This document shows, one piece after another, positions 46,022 to 55,066 of a stretch of DNA of 64,000 nt (positions within the stretch are counted from its first letter, which is position 1; every line of letters begins with the position of its first letter). Under the pieces are notes generated by a model. That model had not been told where the DNA came from. It did no database searches and saw only the letters and a program-made list of their open reading frames with translations. The stretch comes from SHWC01 sp050173345 (GTDB lineage: Bacteria > Pseudomonadota > Alphaproteobacteria > UBA828), in assembly GCA_050173345.1 (NCBI GenBank), contig JBFXKW010000003.1:186001-250000 (forward strand). The letters are read 5' to 3'. The position numbers were made by a program, and so were the translations under genes.

Positions 46022-46486
46022 ATGAGAATGAAAAGCGAGACAGCGTCCCGGCGCGCAGATAACGTGAACAGCATGGAGCGTTCCCAGCCCGCAGACCGGA
46101 CCCCTCCGCTGTCCCCGTTCCACGACCCGGACCGCTGGATATGCGAGAACGAGCATGCCTTCGCGATCCTCGACGCTTACCCTGTGAGCGACGGGCATAC
46201 GCTTGTCGTTCCCAAGCGCGCCGCCTCGTCGACCGCGCAACTGTCGGCAGCGGAACTGCTGTCGTGCTTCGAGCTGATAGAGAGAGTCAAGACCGCGCTG
46301 GTTCGGGACAAGGACGCCGCCGGCTTCAACGTCGGCGTCAACGAGGGCATCGCCGCGGGGCAAACCGTGGACCAGCTCCACTTTCATGTCATTCCCCGCT
46401 ACCCGGGCGACTTGCCGAATCCCGTGGGCGGCGTCAGGAACATCTTCCCGGGAAAGGGCGACTATCTGGCCGGCGAGGACGGCTAG
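46022..46486 (+). CDS. HIT family hydrolase
   Basis: A 154-aa (or 137-aa, if ATG 46073 is used) histidine-triad protein. 'WICENEHAFAILDAYPVSDG' and 'HTLVVPKR' form the N-terminal half, 'FNVGVNEGIAAGQTVDQLHF' leads into the active-site triad, and the C-terminal 'HFHVIPRYPGD' carries the catalytic His. HIT enzymes hydrolyse nucleotide-phosphoramidates or AMP linkages. The 3' end overlaps the convergent dndE by 4 bases, placing the gene between the two leftward defence operons. The start is uncertain because the ribosome site is weak. Confidence 0.8.
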   Translation: MRMKSETASRRADNVNSMERSQPADRTPPLSPFHDPDRWICENEHAFAILDAYPVSDGHTLVVPKRAASSTAQLSAAELLSCFELIERVKTALVRDKDAAGFNVGVNEGIAAGQTVDQLHFHVIPRYPGDLPNPVGGVRNIFPGKGDYLAGEDG

Positions 46487-46857
46487 GCCGCCAGCGCAAT
46501 GAGGTCGCGCACGGTGCGCAGGTCCTTGTTGCCGGCGAGATAGGATATGCCGCGGTGCAGATGCAGGCGGAACTGCTGGGCGAGCGTCTCGGGATCGGTG
46601 CCAAGCCCGTCACGCACACAGCGCTCTTTGAGCAGTGCCATGTAGAGGTCGGCGTAGCGTCCGCCGAAGACCTTCCAGCTCATTTCGACATTGCTGTCGG
46701 CGGGAATCTTCGCAGCCGGCGGCACGCTCTGTTCGGCAAGCGATACGCACAAGGCCCACCGGCACAGCACATTCCAGTGTTCGATGCCGGTCACGCGCTT
46801 GAGTTTGACGAGCTGGTCCTTGGCCTGCTGCGATAGCCTGATGTGTTCGACCGCCAT
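46483..46857 (-). CDS. dndE: DNA sulfur modification protein DndE
   Basis: A 124-aa DndE. The start 'HIRLSQQAKDQLVKLKRVTG' and 'NVLCRWALCVSLAEQS' match the family, which binds nicked DNA and assembles with DndC and DndD for phosphorothioate insertion. Its ATG shares one base with the dndD stop (46857), consistent with coupled translation. Last gene of dndBCDE. Confidence 0.9.
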   Translation of the reverse strand: MAVEHIRLSQQAKDQLVKLKRVTGIEHWNVLCRWALCVSLAEQSVPPAAKIPADSNVEMSWKVFGGRYADLYMALLKERCVRDGLGTDPETLAQQFRLHLHRGISYLAGNKDLRTVRDLIALAA

Positions 46858-48848
46858 TATGCCGCCTCCCGCGCCGGAAGATAGCCGGACCTGATCCGCG
46901 TCTTCCCGGCGCCGTCATCGTAAGAGAGCTGATAAGTTCGGCCGATCCACGGGTTCAGGCGGTCCAGATACTCCCCGGCGATCTCCTCGTCCGTTGACAG
47001 CAGAAGAACCTGATGGCTGGCATAGGGCAGATACCGCTCGACAAGATGCATGCGGTGCCCGGAATCGAGGCGGCCGAGCGGCGTGTCGATCGCGGTCGGC
47101 AGCGGACGGCCCGACGCCTTGGCAAGGCCCCACAACAGGGCGATGGCCAGAAGCTGGCGCTCTCCGGCCGAGAGCCGCTCGGCGCTGAGCACGTCGCCGT
47201 CGCGTCCGTAAAGCGTCAGGGCATAGCTTTCCGGGTCGATGGAAAGACGCGTTACCAGCGCGCCCTTGCGCAGCAGTTGCTGGTAGCTCTCAAGCACGAG
47301 CTGCTCGATGCGGCGGACGTGGCGTTCGATGACGGCGCGGCGGAACACGCTCAGAGTTGTGCGAACCTTTGCGGCGTGATGAAGAATGCGCGAGCGGTCA
47401 TCACGAGCGCCCTTCTCCCTGGTGTCCGCCTCGATCAGGCGCGCAAGCGCCTGTTCCCTGCGTTCCAGCTCGCGCTCCTGACGTTCGATATCCTGCCCCA
47501 TTGCCGCATGGAGCGATTCAAGTTCGGCGATCTCTTTTATGAGGGCATCGCGTTCGGCCATAGGCTGGGCGATGGCGTCGGTGCTCGGGATGTTCTCATG
47601 CTCGGTGCGCGCCCGCGCGGCCGCCGCTTCGAGCTTCTTTTGCCGCTTGAGCAGGTTCGCGAGATTGGCCGCCAGATCGTCGAGATCGCCGCGCAGCAAG
47701 GCATGGAGATCGCTGCGGACTTCCGGCGCTATGTCCAGGACCGTTTCCTTCTTGCCAAGCGCCTGACGGTCCGCCCGGTCGGCATCGAAGAACGCCTTGA
47801 GCGCATCGACGGCAGACTGGTCCGCAGACTGGGCTTTCATGTGCCTGAGCGTTGCGCGGTCGCGCGCCTTGAGGGCCTCGAACAGGTCGCGGGCACGCCG
47901 GCATTCCTCCTCGTGCCGGTCGCGGGAGTCGGTCGACTCCAGCAGCACGCGGACGAGCAGCAACGGCGCCGCGCCGCCCGCGAATTCCCGCAGGGCGGCC
48001 TCGCCGTTCTTCACGGCCTGTTTGGCCTCGGTCCAGCGCGTGTCGATCTCGTGCCTCTGATCGTACAACGCGCCCCCGAGCTTGCGATACTCGTCCTCGG
48101 ATTTTCGCAGGGCGCGCTCCTGCCGATCGATGCGGTGCGTGCGAAGGGCCGCGCGTTCCTGCTTCAGGGCATCCACGCGCTTGCGCAGCTCGCGCACCGC
48201 GTCCTGCGCCGCCGTGATTTCGGCATGAAGGGGATCGTCCTTGGTCTCGGCCCGCTTGCGCCGCTCGTAGACCTGAAGGTCCTTTTCGAGCTGATCGACC
48301 ATGTCGAGGCCGAGAAGGTTCTGGATCGCACCGCCGATCAGCGCGGATGAATCCTGCTGCGAGGCGTAGCCTTCGACCTGTTCGCCGTCGAACAGAAACA
48401 GGTGGGCGATATTCGCGGGGAAAAATTCCTCGACCTGGCTTGCCCAGTTGTCGGCCAGCGCCGGTTCGGAGACGCCGTTCTTGAAGACTTCGAAGTGCTC
48501 CCTGCAGCCGGTGCCGTTGCGCCGCCATGAGCGGTGCAGCTTGTACTGGTCCTCATGACCCTCGTCGGTGTGGCGGAAGCTGAGTTCGATGGCCGCCTGC
48601 GAGGCCCCCGCCCCGCGATGGATAGAGCGGGAAAGGTATTCCTGGTAGGCGAGCGGGCCGCGGTTCGAAATCCTTGCATGAGGGCCGAACAGGCAGAGCT
48701 GAAGGGCGTCAAGAAGGGTTGTCTTGCCGCCGCCGTTGAGGCCGCCGATCAGCACGATCGGCTTGTCCGGCGAGGGCGGTGTGAGCGTGATGGTCTGGGA
48801 ACCGGCATACAGTCCGAAATTGTGAAGCGTGATGTCGTCGAGGATCAT
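46857..48848 (-). CDS. dndD: DNA sulfur modification ATPase DndD
   Basis: A 663-aa SMC/Rad50-like ATPase. The Walker A motif GGLNGGGKTT is at residues 35-44, and 'HLFLFDGEQVEGYAS' follows around 150. A long coiled-coil region (about 190-520) leads to the ABC signature 'LSAGERQLLAIALLWGLAKA' and Walker B 'LPTAIDTPLGRLDSGHR'. DndD hydrolyses ATP and probably nicks or opens DNA so that DndC can insert sulfur. It overlaps dndC by 4 bases. Intact. Confidence 0.93.
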   Translation of the reverse strand: MILDDITLHNFGLYAGSQTITLTPPSPDKPIVLIGGLNGGGKTTLLDALQLCLFGPHARISNRGPLAYQEYLSRSIHRGAGASQAAIELSFRHTDEGHEDQYKLHRSWRRNGTGCREHFEVFKNGVSEPALADNWASQVEEFFPANIAHLFLFDGEQVEGYASQQDSSALIGGAIQNLLGLDMVDQLEKDLQVYERRKRAETKDDPLHAEITAAQDAVRELRKRVDALKQERAALRTHRIDRQERALRKSEDEYRKLGGALYDQRHEIDTRWTEAKQAVKNGEAALREFAGGAAPLLLVRVLLESTDSRDRHEEECRRARDLFEALKARDRATLRHMKAQSADQSAVDALKAFFDADRADRQALGKKETVLDIAPEVRSDLHALLRGDLDDLAANLANLLKRQKKLEAAAARARTEHENIPSTDAIAQPMAERDALIKEIAELESLHAAMGQDIERQERELERREQALARLIEADTREKGARDDRSRILHHAAKVRTTLSVFRRAVIERHVRRIEQLVLESYQQLLRKGALVTRLSIDPESYALTLYGRDGDVLSAERLSAGERQLLAIALLWGLAKASGRPLPTAIDTPLGRLDSGHRMHLVERYLPYASHQVLLLSTDEEIAGEYLDRLNPWIGRTYQLSYDDGAGKTRIRSGYLPAREAA

Positions 48849-50392
48849 GACTTGACCCCGTCACGCTCGAACAGGTCGGGAGATTCCTGCACCATCGGCG
48901 AAGCGCCGTCGAAGACCTGCTCCTGCGCAAGTTCGAGCGCATCGCGGCGCTGCCGCGCCCGGCTGACGGCGTCATCCTCGCCCTCATAAAAGTTGCGGAA
49001 GAAGGCGTCCTCAAGCGCATCGAACAGCCCGGCGCGCCGCAGCATCGATTTGTGCCGCTTCTCAATGGACAGCAGCTCGCGGGTGAGCTGGAAATGCAGA
49101 TCGTCTTCGCCGCACAGCTCGCGCAGCAGACCCATTTCCGCGGCGCCCATGACCAGGTTGTCGTCAAGGCGGCCGCCCGGATAGGGCTGCCCGGCCGCCG
49201 CTTCGTAGACGCCCGGCAGGCTGTCCTCGATCTCGTGCTTCTCGATGACCCAGATGCGGCGGATTTCCTCAAGCTCGTCGAGCGTAATAAGCTCGATGTC
49301 CCGCACTTCGGGAGGCCCGTTCTCACGGATGTGCCTCTGCGCCGCGAGCACCTTGCGCAGCCAGCCCTCACGGACTTTCTGCTTGTAGGGGCCGGGAATC
49401 GGGCGGTCGTTGAAGAGCTGGACCGCGCCGTTCATGCGGCGGAAATCCCGCAGCGGCCGGTCGGCGTCGGGCGTCTTCGGCGGATCGAGTTCGTTGCGCA
49501 GCTCAAGGAGCGGCAGCATCCACTCCTTTTCTTCGTCGTTCTGGATCATGGCGTGCATCGACTTGTCCTTCTCGACAAGCGTGCACACCCAGCAGCCGAA
49601 GCGGCTGTCCCCGCAGCTCGGCGTGCTGGTATCGACGACGAGCGGGCATTCCCCGCCGGCCGTCGCGCCCTGGTACATCGTCAGCAGGTCCTTGTTGTTG
49701 TAGCCCCACGGGTTCGGGACCTGCATCAGGAACATCCAGACGTCGTCGTTGGTCCACGCCTCCAGCGGCGTGTACACAAATGAATTCGGAAGACTGCCGT
49801 TGGGGCTCAGGCGCTCTCGCACCCGCTTGTCCTCGAACCGCTCCATGACCTTGGCGCGGGCCGCGCTCTCGGCCTTGCGGGTGCCCAGAACGAGGATGGC
49901 CTCGCCGTGCTTCTGCACGACGGAGCTGATGAACGCGGTGGACGGATTGATCTTGAGGCGCTCGGTGCACCAGCGGAACTTGGGCCGCGGCGCGGGATAG
50001 CCCCGGCCGATCAAGTTGACCCAGAAGGTGTTGCCCGCCGCGGGTGTCAGGCGGTGCGCGGTCAGCGGCAGCCCCTGAAGCTGCGCCTCGGCGCTCATCT
50101 TCTCAAGCGACTTGGAAACCCAGAGTGCGACGATAGGATTCTCGACAAGCGTGTCGGTGCTGATGACGTAGACGGGCTTGGTGCGCTGCGCGGCAGGAAC
50201 CTGTTCCAGCGCGCGCCAGACAAGCTGCAAGGCGGCGGTCGAATCCTTGCCGCCGCTGTAGCCGATCACCCACGGGATGTCGTCGGCCGTGTAGAGGGAA
50301 GCGACCTCTTCCATCGCCGCGGCGATCGCCTTCTTGAAACCGGCCTCGGCGAAGGCCGATACGGGCTTGCTGTTGTTACTTTTCCTGGCCAT
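48845..50392 (-). CDS. dndC: DNA phosphorothioation sulfurtransferase DndC
   Basis: A 515-aa PAPS-reductase-like ATP pyrophosphatase. The PP-loop SGGKDS lies at residues 46-51. C142 in 'FRWCTERLKI' and the iron-sulfur cysteines C249, C260, C267 and C270 (in 'SCGDSRFGCWVCTLVEKDKS') are all present. DndC activates the DNA phosphate and transfers sulfur received from DndA. ATG 50392 is chosen; the longer upstream reading lies inside dndB. The overlap with dndB is 17 bases. Confidence 0.95.
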   Translation of the reverse strand: MARKSNNSKPVSAFAEAGFKKAIAAAMEEVASLYTADDIPWVIGYSGGKDSTAALQLVWRALEQVPAAQRTKPVYVISTDTLVENPIVALWVSKSLEKMSAEAQLQGLPLTAHRLTPAAGNTFWVNLIGRGYPAPRPKFRWCTERLKINPSTAFISSVVQKHGEAILVLGTRKAESAARAKVMERFEDKRVRERLSPNGSLPNSFVYTPLEAWTNDDVWMFLMQVPNPWGYNNKDLLTMYQGATAGGECPLVVDTSTPSCGDSRFGCWVCTLVEKDKSMHAMIQNDEEKEWMLPLLELRNELDPPKTPDADRPLRDFRRMNGAVQLFNDRPIPGPYKQKVREGWLRKVLAAQRHIRENGPPEVRDIELITLDELEEIRRIWVIEKHEIEDSLPGVYEAAAGQPYPGGRLDDNLVMGAAEMGLLRELCGEDDLHFQLTRELLSIEKRHKSMLRRAGLFDALEDAFFRNFYEGEDDAVSRARQRRDALELAQEQVFDGASPMVQESPDLFERDGVKS

Positions 50393-51479
50393 TGTCCCCC
50401 CGCCTGAACGCATCCTCGACGCGCTGCTCTTCGGGCGACAAGGCAAGGCCAAGATGATTCTTTATGGCATTCGCCGTCAGAATGACATTCTGGTGGGCCT
50501 TTGAAACCTGTCCGCCCAGTAAAGCGCGACCCTCCCACAGATTACTGTTGTCGCGGCGCCAGTCTATATTTTTGATGCCCGAAAGTTTCTTTTGCCACTG
50601 TTTGGGGTAGCGCTCGATCAGCGCATGGCCTGCGCGCGCGAGCGCCTGAAGCACAACGCCGTGGGTGTGGATAAAATCGGCGCGCACTTCGCCGGCCGAA
50701 AGCTCGCCCCGCCGGACGCGCTCCCACTCCTCGATATTGCCGGCCACCGTCTCCCAGAACGTCAGGGCCAGCTCGGCCGATTCGCGCGGCTCGGTTTCCT
50801 GCATCCCGTTCAACAGCTCGCCCGTGGCATGGTATATGGCGCTCAGCGTGAAAAGACGCCGCGACCGGGCCGCCAGGCTCGTTTTTTCAAGCTCGACCAC
50901 ATCGCGGAACACGCGCGAGTTCGCGATCAGCGCCTTGGCGAGTCGGGCCGTCTCGTCGCGGTAATCGTAGAGGATGCCGAGCGATTTGGAAGGGCGAATC
51001 GCATAGCGGTTCAGATCGGCGAACATCTGCTGGCAGCGGGCGAGCCCGATATCGAGGAAGAAGACGACGGCGATGCTCTCATCGCCCAGCTCCGGCTTCT
51101 CCCGCAGGGCGCGATCGATCGCGGCGCGGCGGTGCTGGCCGTCATTGATGATGAAGCGGGCGGACATCGGGATGTGCAGCAGGCCGATTCGTCCGGCGTC
51201 TCCTTCCATCGCGAGCTGCTCGAAACTGACCGCGGCATCGATCGAAACGGTGATCGCCGAGAAGACGTAGTTGTCGGGGTTCTCGGTAATATAGCGCGAT
51301 AGCTCCGGCAGTCTGGCCTTGTTAAGCTGACGCTGTGCCCGCAACTCCGGGACTAATTCTTCTTCATCAAAAAGAAAAATCTTCGGCAAAAGCCGCATAG
51401 GACACATGGATACATAGTATTCTCTTTGTGCCTGGATGCCCCTTATTGCCGGGAATACATATTCGAAGCCGTTGCTCAT
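50376..51479 (-). CDS. dndB: DndB, DGQHR-domain regulator of phosphorothioation
   Basis: A 367-aa DndB. The DGQHR motif is at residues 113-117 within 'ARFIINDGQHRRAAIDRALR'. 'FFLDIGLARCQQMFADLNRY' follows and the rest is helical. In Salmonella DndB acts as a transcription repressor of the operon and modulates modification density. ATG 51479 starts 'MSNGFEYVFPAIRGIQAQ', as in relatives. First gene of dndBCDE, divergent from dndA with 71 bp between. A second, more distant DGQHR protein is encoded at 58076. Confidence 0.92.
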   Translation of the reverse strand: MSNGFEYVFPAIRGIQAQREYYVSMCPMRLLPKIFLFDEEELVPELRAQRQLNKARLPELSRYITENPDNYVFSAITVSIDAAVSFEQLAMEGDAGRIGLLHIPMSARFIINDGQHRRAAIDRALREKPELGDESIAVVFFLDIGLARCQQMFADLNRYAIRPSKSLGILYDYRDETARLAKALIANSRVFRDVVELEKTSLAARSRRLFTLSAIYHATGELLNGMQETEPRESAELALTFWETVAGNIEEWERVRRGELSAGEVRADFIHTHGVVLQALARAGHALIERYPKQWQKKLSGIKNIDWRRDNSNLWEGRALLGGQVSKAHQNVILTANAIKNHLGLALSPEEQRVEDAFRRGDNGQEK

Positions 51480-51550
51480 TTGCCTTGCTTGGCGCTGTCC
51501 GGTTATGCCATACAAACATAGTGAATCACTCCGCGCCGTGTTTGTCAAAC
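51480..51550. promoter_or_regulatory. Divergent promoter region between dndB and dndA
   Basis: The 71-bp spacer must drive both arms. A TTGACA -35-like box on the minus strand (51548-51543) could serve dndBCDE, but its -10 partner is poorly spaced. The motif TACG-TT-CGTA lies at 51559-51568 inside the start of dndA. No clear ribosome site precedes dndA. Confidence 0.35.
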
Positions 51551-52720
51551 ATGAAACGTACGTTCGTATCCAGAAACATACAGGAATCGGGGCCGGTCTA
51601 TCTCGACTGCAACGCCACGGCGCCGCTGGAGCCGGCCGTGCGGGAGGCGATGGTTCGCTGGTGGTCGGATGAGATCGGCAACGCCGGCAGCCGCACCCAT
51701 GAATACGGGCTGCGCGCGAAGCGCGCGGTGCAGGCGGCACGCGAACAGGTGGCGGCGGTAATCGGCGCCAGCGCCGACGACATCGTGTTCACCAGCGGGG
51801 CCACCGAGAGCAACAATCTCGCCATCCTCGGGCTTGCCGCGCACGGCGAGGCGGAAAGTCGCCGGCACATCGTTTCGACGGCCATCGAGCACAAGGCCGT
51901 GCTGGAGCCGCTGGAAGCGCTCGCGGCCAGGGGCTTCGAGGTTACGCTCGTGAGGCCGGAGCCCGGCGGCGCCGTCAGTGCTGAGGCCGTGAAGGCTGCG
52001 CTGCGTCCCGACACCCTGCTCGTGTCGGTCATGCACGTGAACAACGAAACCGGCGCGCGGCAGCCGATCGGCGGGATCGCGTCAGTCCTCAACGGTCACG
52101 ATGCCTATTTCCACGTCGATGCCGCGCAGGGCTTCGGCAAGGAGCTGGATGACCTGCGCAGTCCTCGCATCGATCTGATCAGCATCAGCTCGCACAAGGT
52201 CTACAGCCCGGTCGGCGTCGGCGCGCTGGCGGTCAGGCGGCGCGGTTTCAAGAAGCCGCCCCTGACCCCGCTCATCCATGGCGGCGGGCAGGAACGCGGC
52301 CTGCGGCCCGGCACATTGCCGGTGCCGCTGATCGTCGGCCTAGGCCTTGCGGCGGAGCTGGCACAGAAGAACGCGAAGGCGCGGCGGGAACGATGCGCAG
52401 CGATTCGGGCGCAGGCTCTGGCCGCACTCGAGCCGCTCGACATACGTATGCATGTCGATCCGGACATATCCCTGCCCCACGTGCTGAACTTCTCGGTCGC
52501 CGGAATCGACTCGGAGGCGCTGATGGTCGCTCTCAAGGACGTGGCGGCTGTCTCCAACGGCTCGGCGTGCACCTCGCAGAGCTATGAACCCAGCCACGTA
52601 CTGACGGCGATGGGCCTCCCCGAGCAGGCGGTCGCGGGCGCGGTGCGCCTCTCTTGGTGCCATATGACGCCGGACGTGGATTGGCAGGGAATCGCGGCGC
52701 GGATCGCTTCGCTGCGGTAG
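51551..52720 (+). CDS. dndA: Cysteine desulfurase DndA
   Basis: A 389-aa fold-type I PLP enzyme of the NifS/IscS family. The PLP lysine is K216 in 'SISSHKVYSPVGVGALAV'; the persulfide cysteine is C340 in 'VSNGSACTSQSYEPSHVLTA'. It releases sulfur from cysteine for DndC. Its place divergent to dndBCDE fits DndA rather than a housekeeping IscS; the N-terminal motif is 'YLDCNATAPLEP', with Cys in place of the usual Tyr. ATG 51551 gives the expected start. Confidence 0.9.
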   Translation: MKRTFVSRNIQESGPVYLDCNATAPLEPAVREAMVRWWSDEIGNAGSRTHEYGLRAKRAVQAAREQVAAVIGASADDIVFTSGATESNNLAILGLAAHGEAESRRHIVSTAIEHKAVLEPLEALAARGFEVTLVRPEPGGAVSAEAVKAALRPDTLLVSVMHVNNETGARQPIGGIASVLNGHDAYFHVDAAQGFGKELDDLRSPRIDLISISSHKVYSPVGVGALAVRRRGFKKPPLTPLIHGGGQERGLRPGTLPVPLIVGLGLAAELAQKNAKARRERCAAIRAQALAALEPLDIRMHVDPDISLPHVLNFSVAGIDSEALMVALKDVAAVSNGSACTSQSYEPSHVLTAMGLPEQAVAGAVRLSWCHMTPDVDWQGIAARIASLR

Positions 52721-52920
52721 CCGCATCGGGTTAACAAGAGTGGCGCGGGCCCGTACAAATTTGCGGTTGATCGCCGCGGGCTCGTAAAGCAAACTTTTCC
52801 GTGACAATTTGGGGATTCGGGCGATCGTTTCGAACGGGGCGCGCGGGGGTGCTGTGTATATGAGCAGATTTTCGGCGAATGGGACCGTCGCCCGCGGACC
52901 CTGGGGAAAGTGCAAATTCG

Positions 52921-54807
52921 ATGAACTTGAAGGATATTCAGTACCAGGAGGATTACCGGTCCGGCTACGATAATATCGTCGAGGATTTCTTCCGCCCGGC
53001 GCTCCGCGCGGCGCAATTGTATTGGCGGGCGGTCGGATACTTTTCCAGTTCTGCGCTTGAGGCGTTCGGCGCCCCGCTCGGTGAATTCATCAAGAACGGC
53101 GGCCGTATCCGGCTGGTCACATCGGTCGAACTCTCGGAAGCCGACCTCAAGGCGATAGCGAACGGCGCGCCGCGGCAGGATATCTGCGCCGCACGCATCG
53201 AGCAGATCATCGAAACGGAATTCGCGGATGGAGTCGGCGACGGCGTGGCCCGCCTCGCCCGGCTGCTTGAGCTGGGCCGGCTCGAAATCCAGATCGCCGT
53301 TCCGAAGACCGGGACCGGCATCTATCATGAGAAGATCGGGCTGTTCATCGAAGGCGACGATTTTGTCGCCTTCACAGGGTCTTCCAATGAAAGCCGCAAC
53401 GCGTTCGAGAACAACCGCGAATGCGTGGACGTATACCCGTCATGGGACAGCGTTTCGCGGGCAGCGCGCAAGCGGGAGCACTTCGAGGCGCTGTGGAACC
53501 GCACGGACAAGGGCGTAGAAGTCTACAGCTTTCCCGAAGCGGCGCGGAAGAAGCTGCTGCGCGTGGTTGGCGAGTGGGAAGCCGGCCGGCGGCAGAGGCA
53601 GCAGCAGGACAGCAAGTGGCGCCATCAGGACGAGGCGCTAGCGAAGTTTCTGGCCGCTGAGCGCGGCGTGCTCAACATGGCGACGGGCACCGGCAAAACC
53701 CGCACCGCGATGAATATCCTGCAAGCACTCTTTGACCGCGACGAGATCGATACCGTGATCGTCTGCACAGACGGTAATGACCTGCTCGATCAGTGGTACG
53801 GCGAGCTTCTGGCCGTGCGGAAGACGGTCGGGCGCTCCCTGCGCGTTTTCCGCCAGTACAAGGATGCGAAGGAGCTGCAAAGCTTCACGCTGGACCCGAA
53901 GAACGCGATGCTCCTCGTGTCGCGCGAACCGGTGGCATCGGCGCTCCGTCAGCTCAGTGCAGACCAGGCGCGACGTACGCTTCTCGTGCACGACGAGGTG
54001 CATGGGCTGGGAAGTCCGGGCAATCGCGCCCGCCTCGCCGGTCTGTCGGACAACGTGCGCTTCCGGCTGGGGCTGAGCGCGACGCCCGAAAGAGAGTATG
54101 ACCAGGACGGTAATGCCTTCATTGAAGATCATATCGGCCCGGTCCTGATGACGTTTGGACTCAAGGAGGCGATTGAGCGCGGCATCCTCGCGCCCTTCAA
54201 CTACTTCCCGCTGCCGTTCGATCTCACGGATGACGATCGGGAGCGCATCGCCAGCATTTATCGCAAGCGCAAGGCACGCGAAGCCGCCGGCAATCCGATG
54301 TCGGAAACGGAGGTGTGGATCGAGATCGCGCGGGTCCACAAAACGTCGGACGCCAAGCTGCCGGTGTTCGCCGATTTCATCAAGGATCACCAGGACTTGC
54401 TGAAACGCTGCATCGTGTTTGCCGAGACGATGGAGTACGGCGCATCGGTCCTGGAAATCGTTCACAGGTACAGGGCCGATTTTCACACGTATTTCTCAGG
54501 AGAGGATGCCGACACGCTAAAGAAATTCGCACGCGGCGAACTCGAATGCCTCATAACCTGCCATCGCCTGTCAGAAGGTATCGATATCAAGTCACTGAAT
54601 ACGGTCATCTTGTTTTCTTCCGAGCGGGCGCGACTTGAAACGATCCAGCGGATCGGCCGGTGCTTGCGCACCAACCCGGACGACCCGGGCAAGACCGCCA
54701 ATATCGTCGACTTCATCCGCGAGGGGCGCGAGGGCGATGATCCCAACGCGGATGAAGAGCGCAGGGACTGGCTGACGGCGTTGTCCCAGGTGCGTCCGGT
54801 GGAGTGA
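52921..54807 (+). CDS. Phospholipase-D nuclease / SF2 helicase fusion, candidate Dnd restriction enzyme
   Basis: A 628-aa protein. The N-terminal PLD-like nuclease domain has H136xK138 in 'TGIYHEKIGLFIEGDDFVAF' followed by 'TGSSNESRNAFENNRE'. The DEAD/DEAH helicase has Walker A 'ATGTGKTRTAMN' (K259), DEVH at 358-361, motif III 'LGLSATPE', and motif VI 'QRIGRCLRTNP'. This architecture is known for restriction enzymes linked to DNA phosphorothioation, different from DptFGH. Only one HxK motif is visible, so nuclease activity may need dimerisation. ATG 52921 gives the usual start 'NLKDIQYQEDYRSGYDNIVE'. It lies 200 bp after dndA. Confidence 0.82.
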   Translation: MNLKDIQYQEDYRSGYDNIVEDFFRPALRAAQLYWRAVGYFSSSALEAFGAPLGEFIKNGGRIRLVTSVELSEADLKAIANGAPRQDICAARIEQIIETEFADGVGDGVARLARLLELGRLEIQIAVPKTGTGIYHEKIGLFIEGDDFVAFTGSSNESRNAFENNRECVDVYPSWDSVSRAARKREHFEALWNRTDKGVEVYSFPEAARKKLLRVVGEWEAGRRQRQQQDSKWRHQDEALAKFLAAERGVLNMATGTGKTRTAMNILQALFDRDEIDTVIVCTDGNDLLDQWYGELLAVRKTVGRSLRVFRQYKDAKELQSFTLDPKNAMLLVSREPVASALRQLSADQARRTLLVHDEVHGLGSPGNRARLAGLSDNVRFRLGLSATPEREYDQDGNAFIEDHIGPVLMTFGLKEAIERGILAPFNYFPLPFDLTDDDRERIASIYRKRKAREAAGNPMSETEVWIEIARVHKTSDAKLPVFADFIKDHQDLLKRCIVFAETMEYGASVLEIVHRYRADFHTYFSGEDADTLKKFARGELECLITCHRLSEGIDIKSLNTVILFSSERARLETIQRIGRCLRTNPDDPGKTANIVDFIREGREGDDPNADEERRDWLTALSQVRPVE

Positions 54808-54811
54808 TGTG

Positions 54812-55066
54812 ATGGCCGTAGACCCGAAAATCAGGGAAGCAATCGAGGGCGCCGTGGCCGAGGCCGGGCAGCCGCCCGGCCTCGCACGCAAGCTGATGAG
54901 CTGGTTCGAGGCCATTGCCACGGGCAACGAGGATATCGCAAACAGGCAGTCGGCCTACCGGCATCTGGAACTGCTCTATGAGGAAGTGCAGACGGGAACG
55001 GCGGCGATCGACGAGAAGCTCGATGAGATCGTCGCCGCCGAAACGGATGAAGAGGACGCGCCCTGA
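54812..55066 (+). CDS. Small acidic protein between helicase and SMC-like ATPase
   Basis: An 84-aa, mostly helical, acidic protein ('SAYRHLELLYEEVQTGTAAI', ending 'VAAETDEEDAP'). It starts 5 bases after the helicase stop, and its stop overlaps the start of the SMC-like ATPase by one base (TGATG). No family is recognised. The tight placement suggests a small subunit that joins helicase and ATPase, comparable in position to middle components of other ABC-type conflict systems (analogy only). Confidence 0.65.
   Translation: MAVDPKIREAIEGAVAEAGQPPGLARKLMSWFEAIATGNEDIANRQSAYRHLELLYEEVQTGTAAIDEKLDEIVAAETDEEDAP

Noticed and set aside
51559..51568. TACG-TT-CGTA as a DndB operator
   Set aside because: I recall a TACG-N10-CGTA operator for Salmonella DndB; here the spacing is 2 and the site is inside the dndA coding region.
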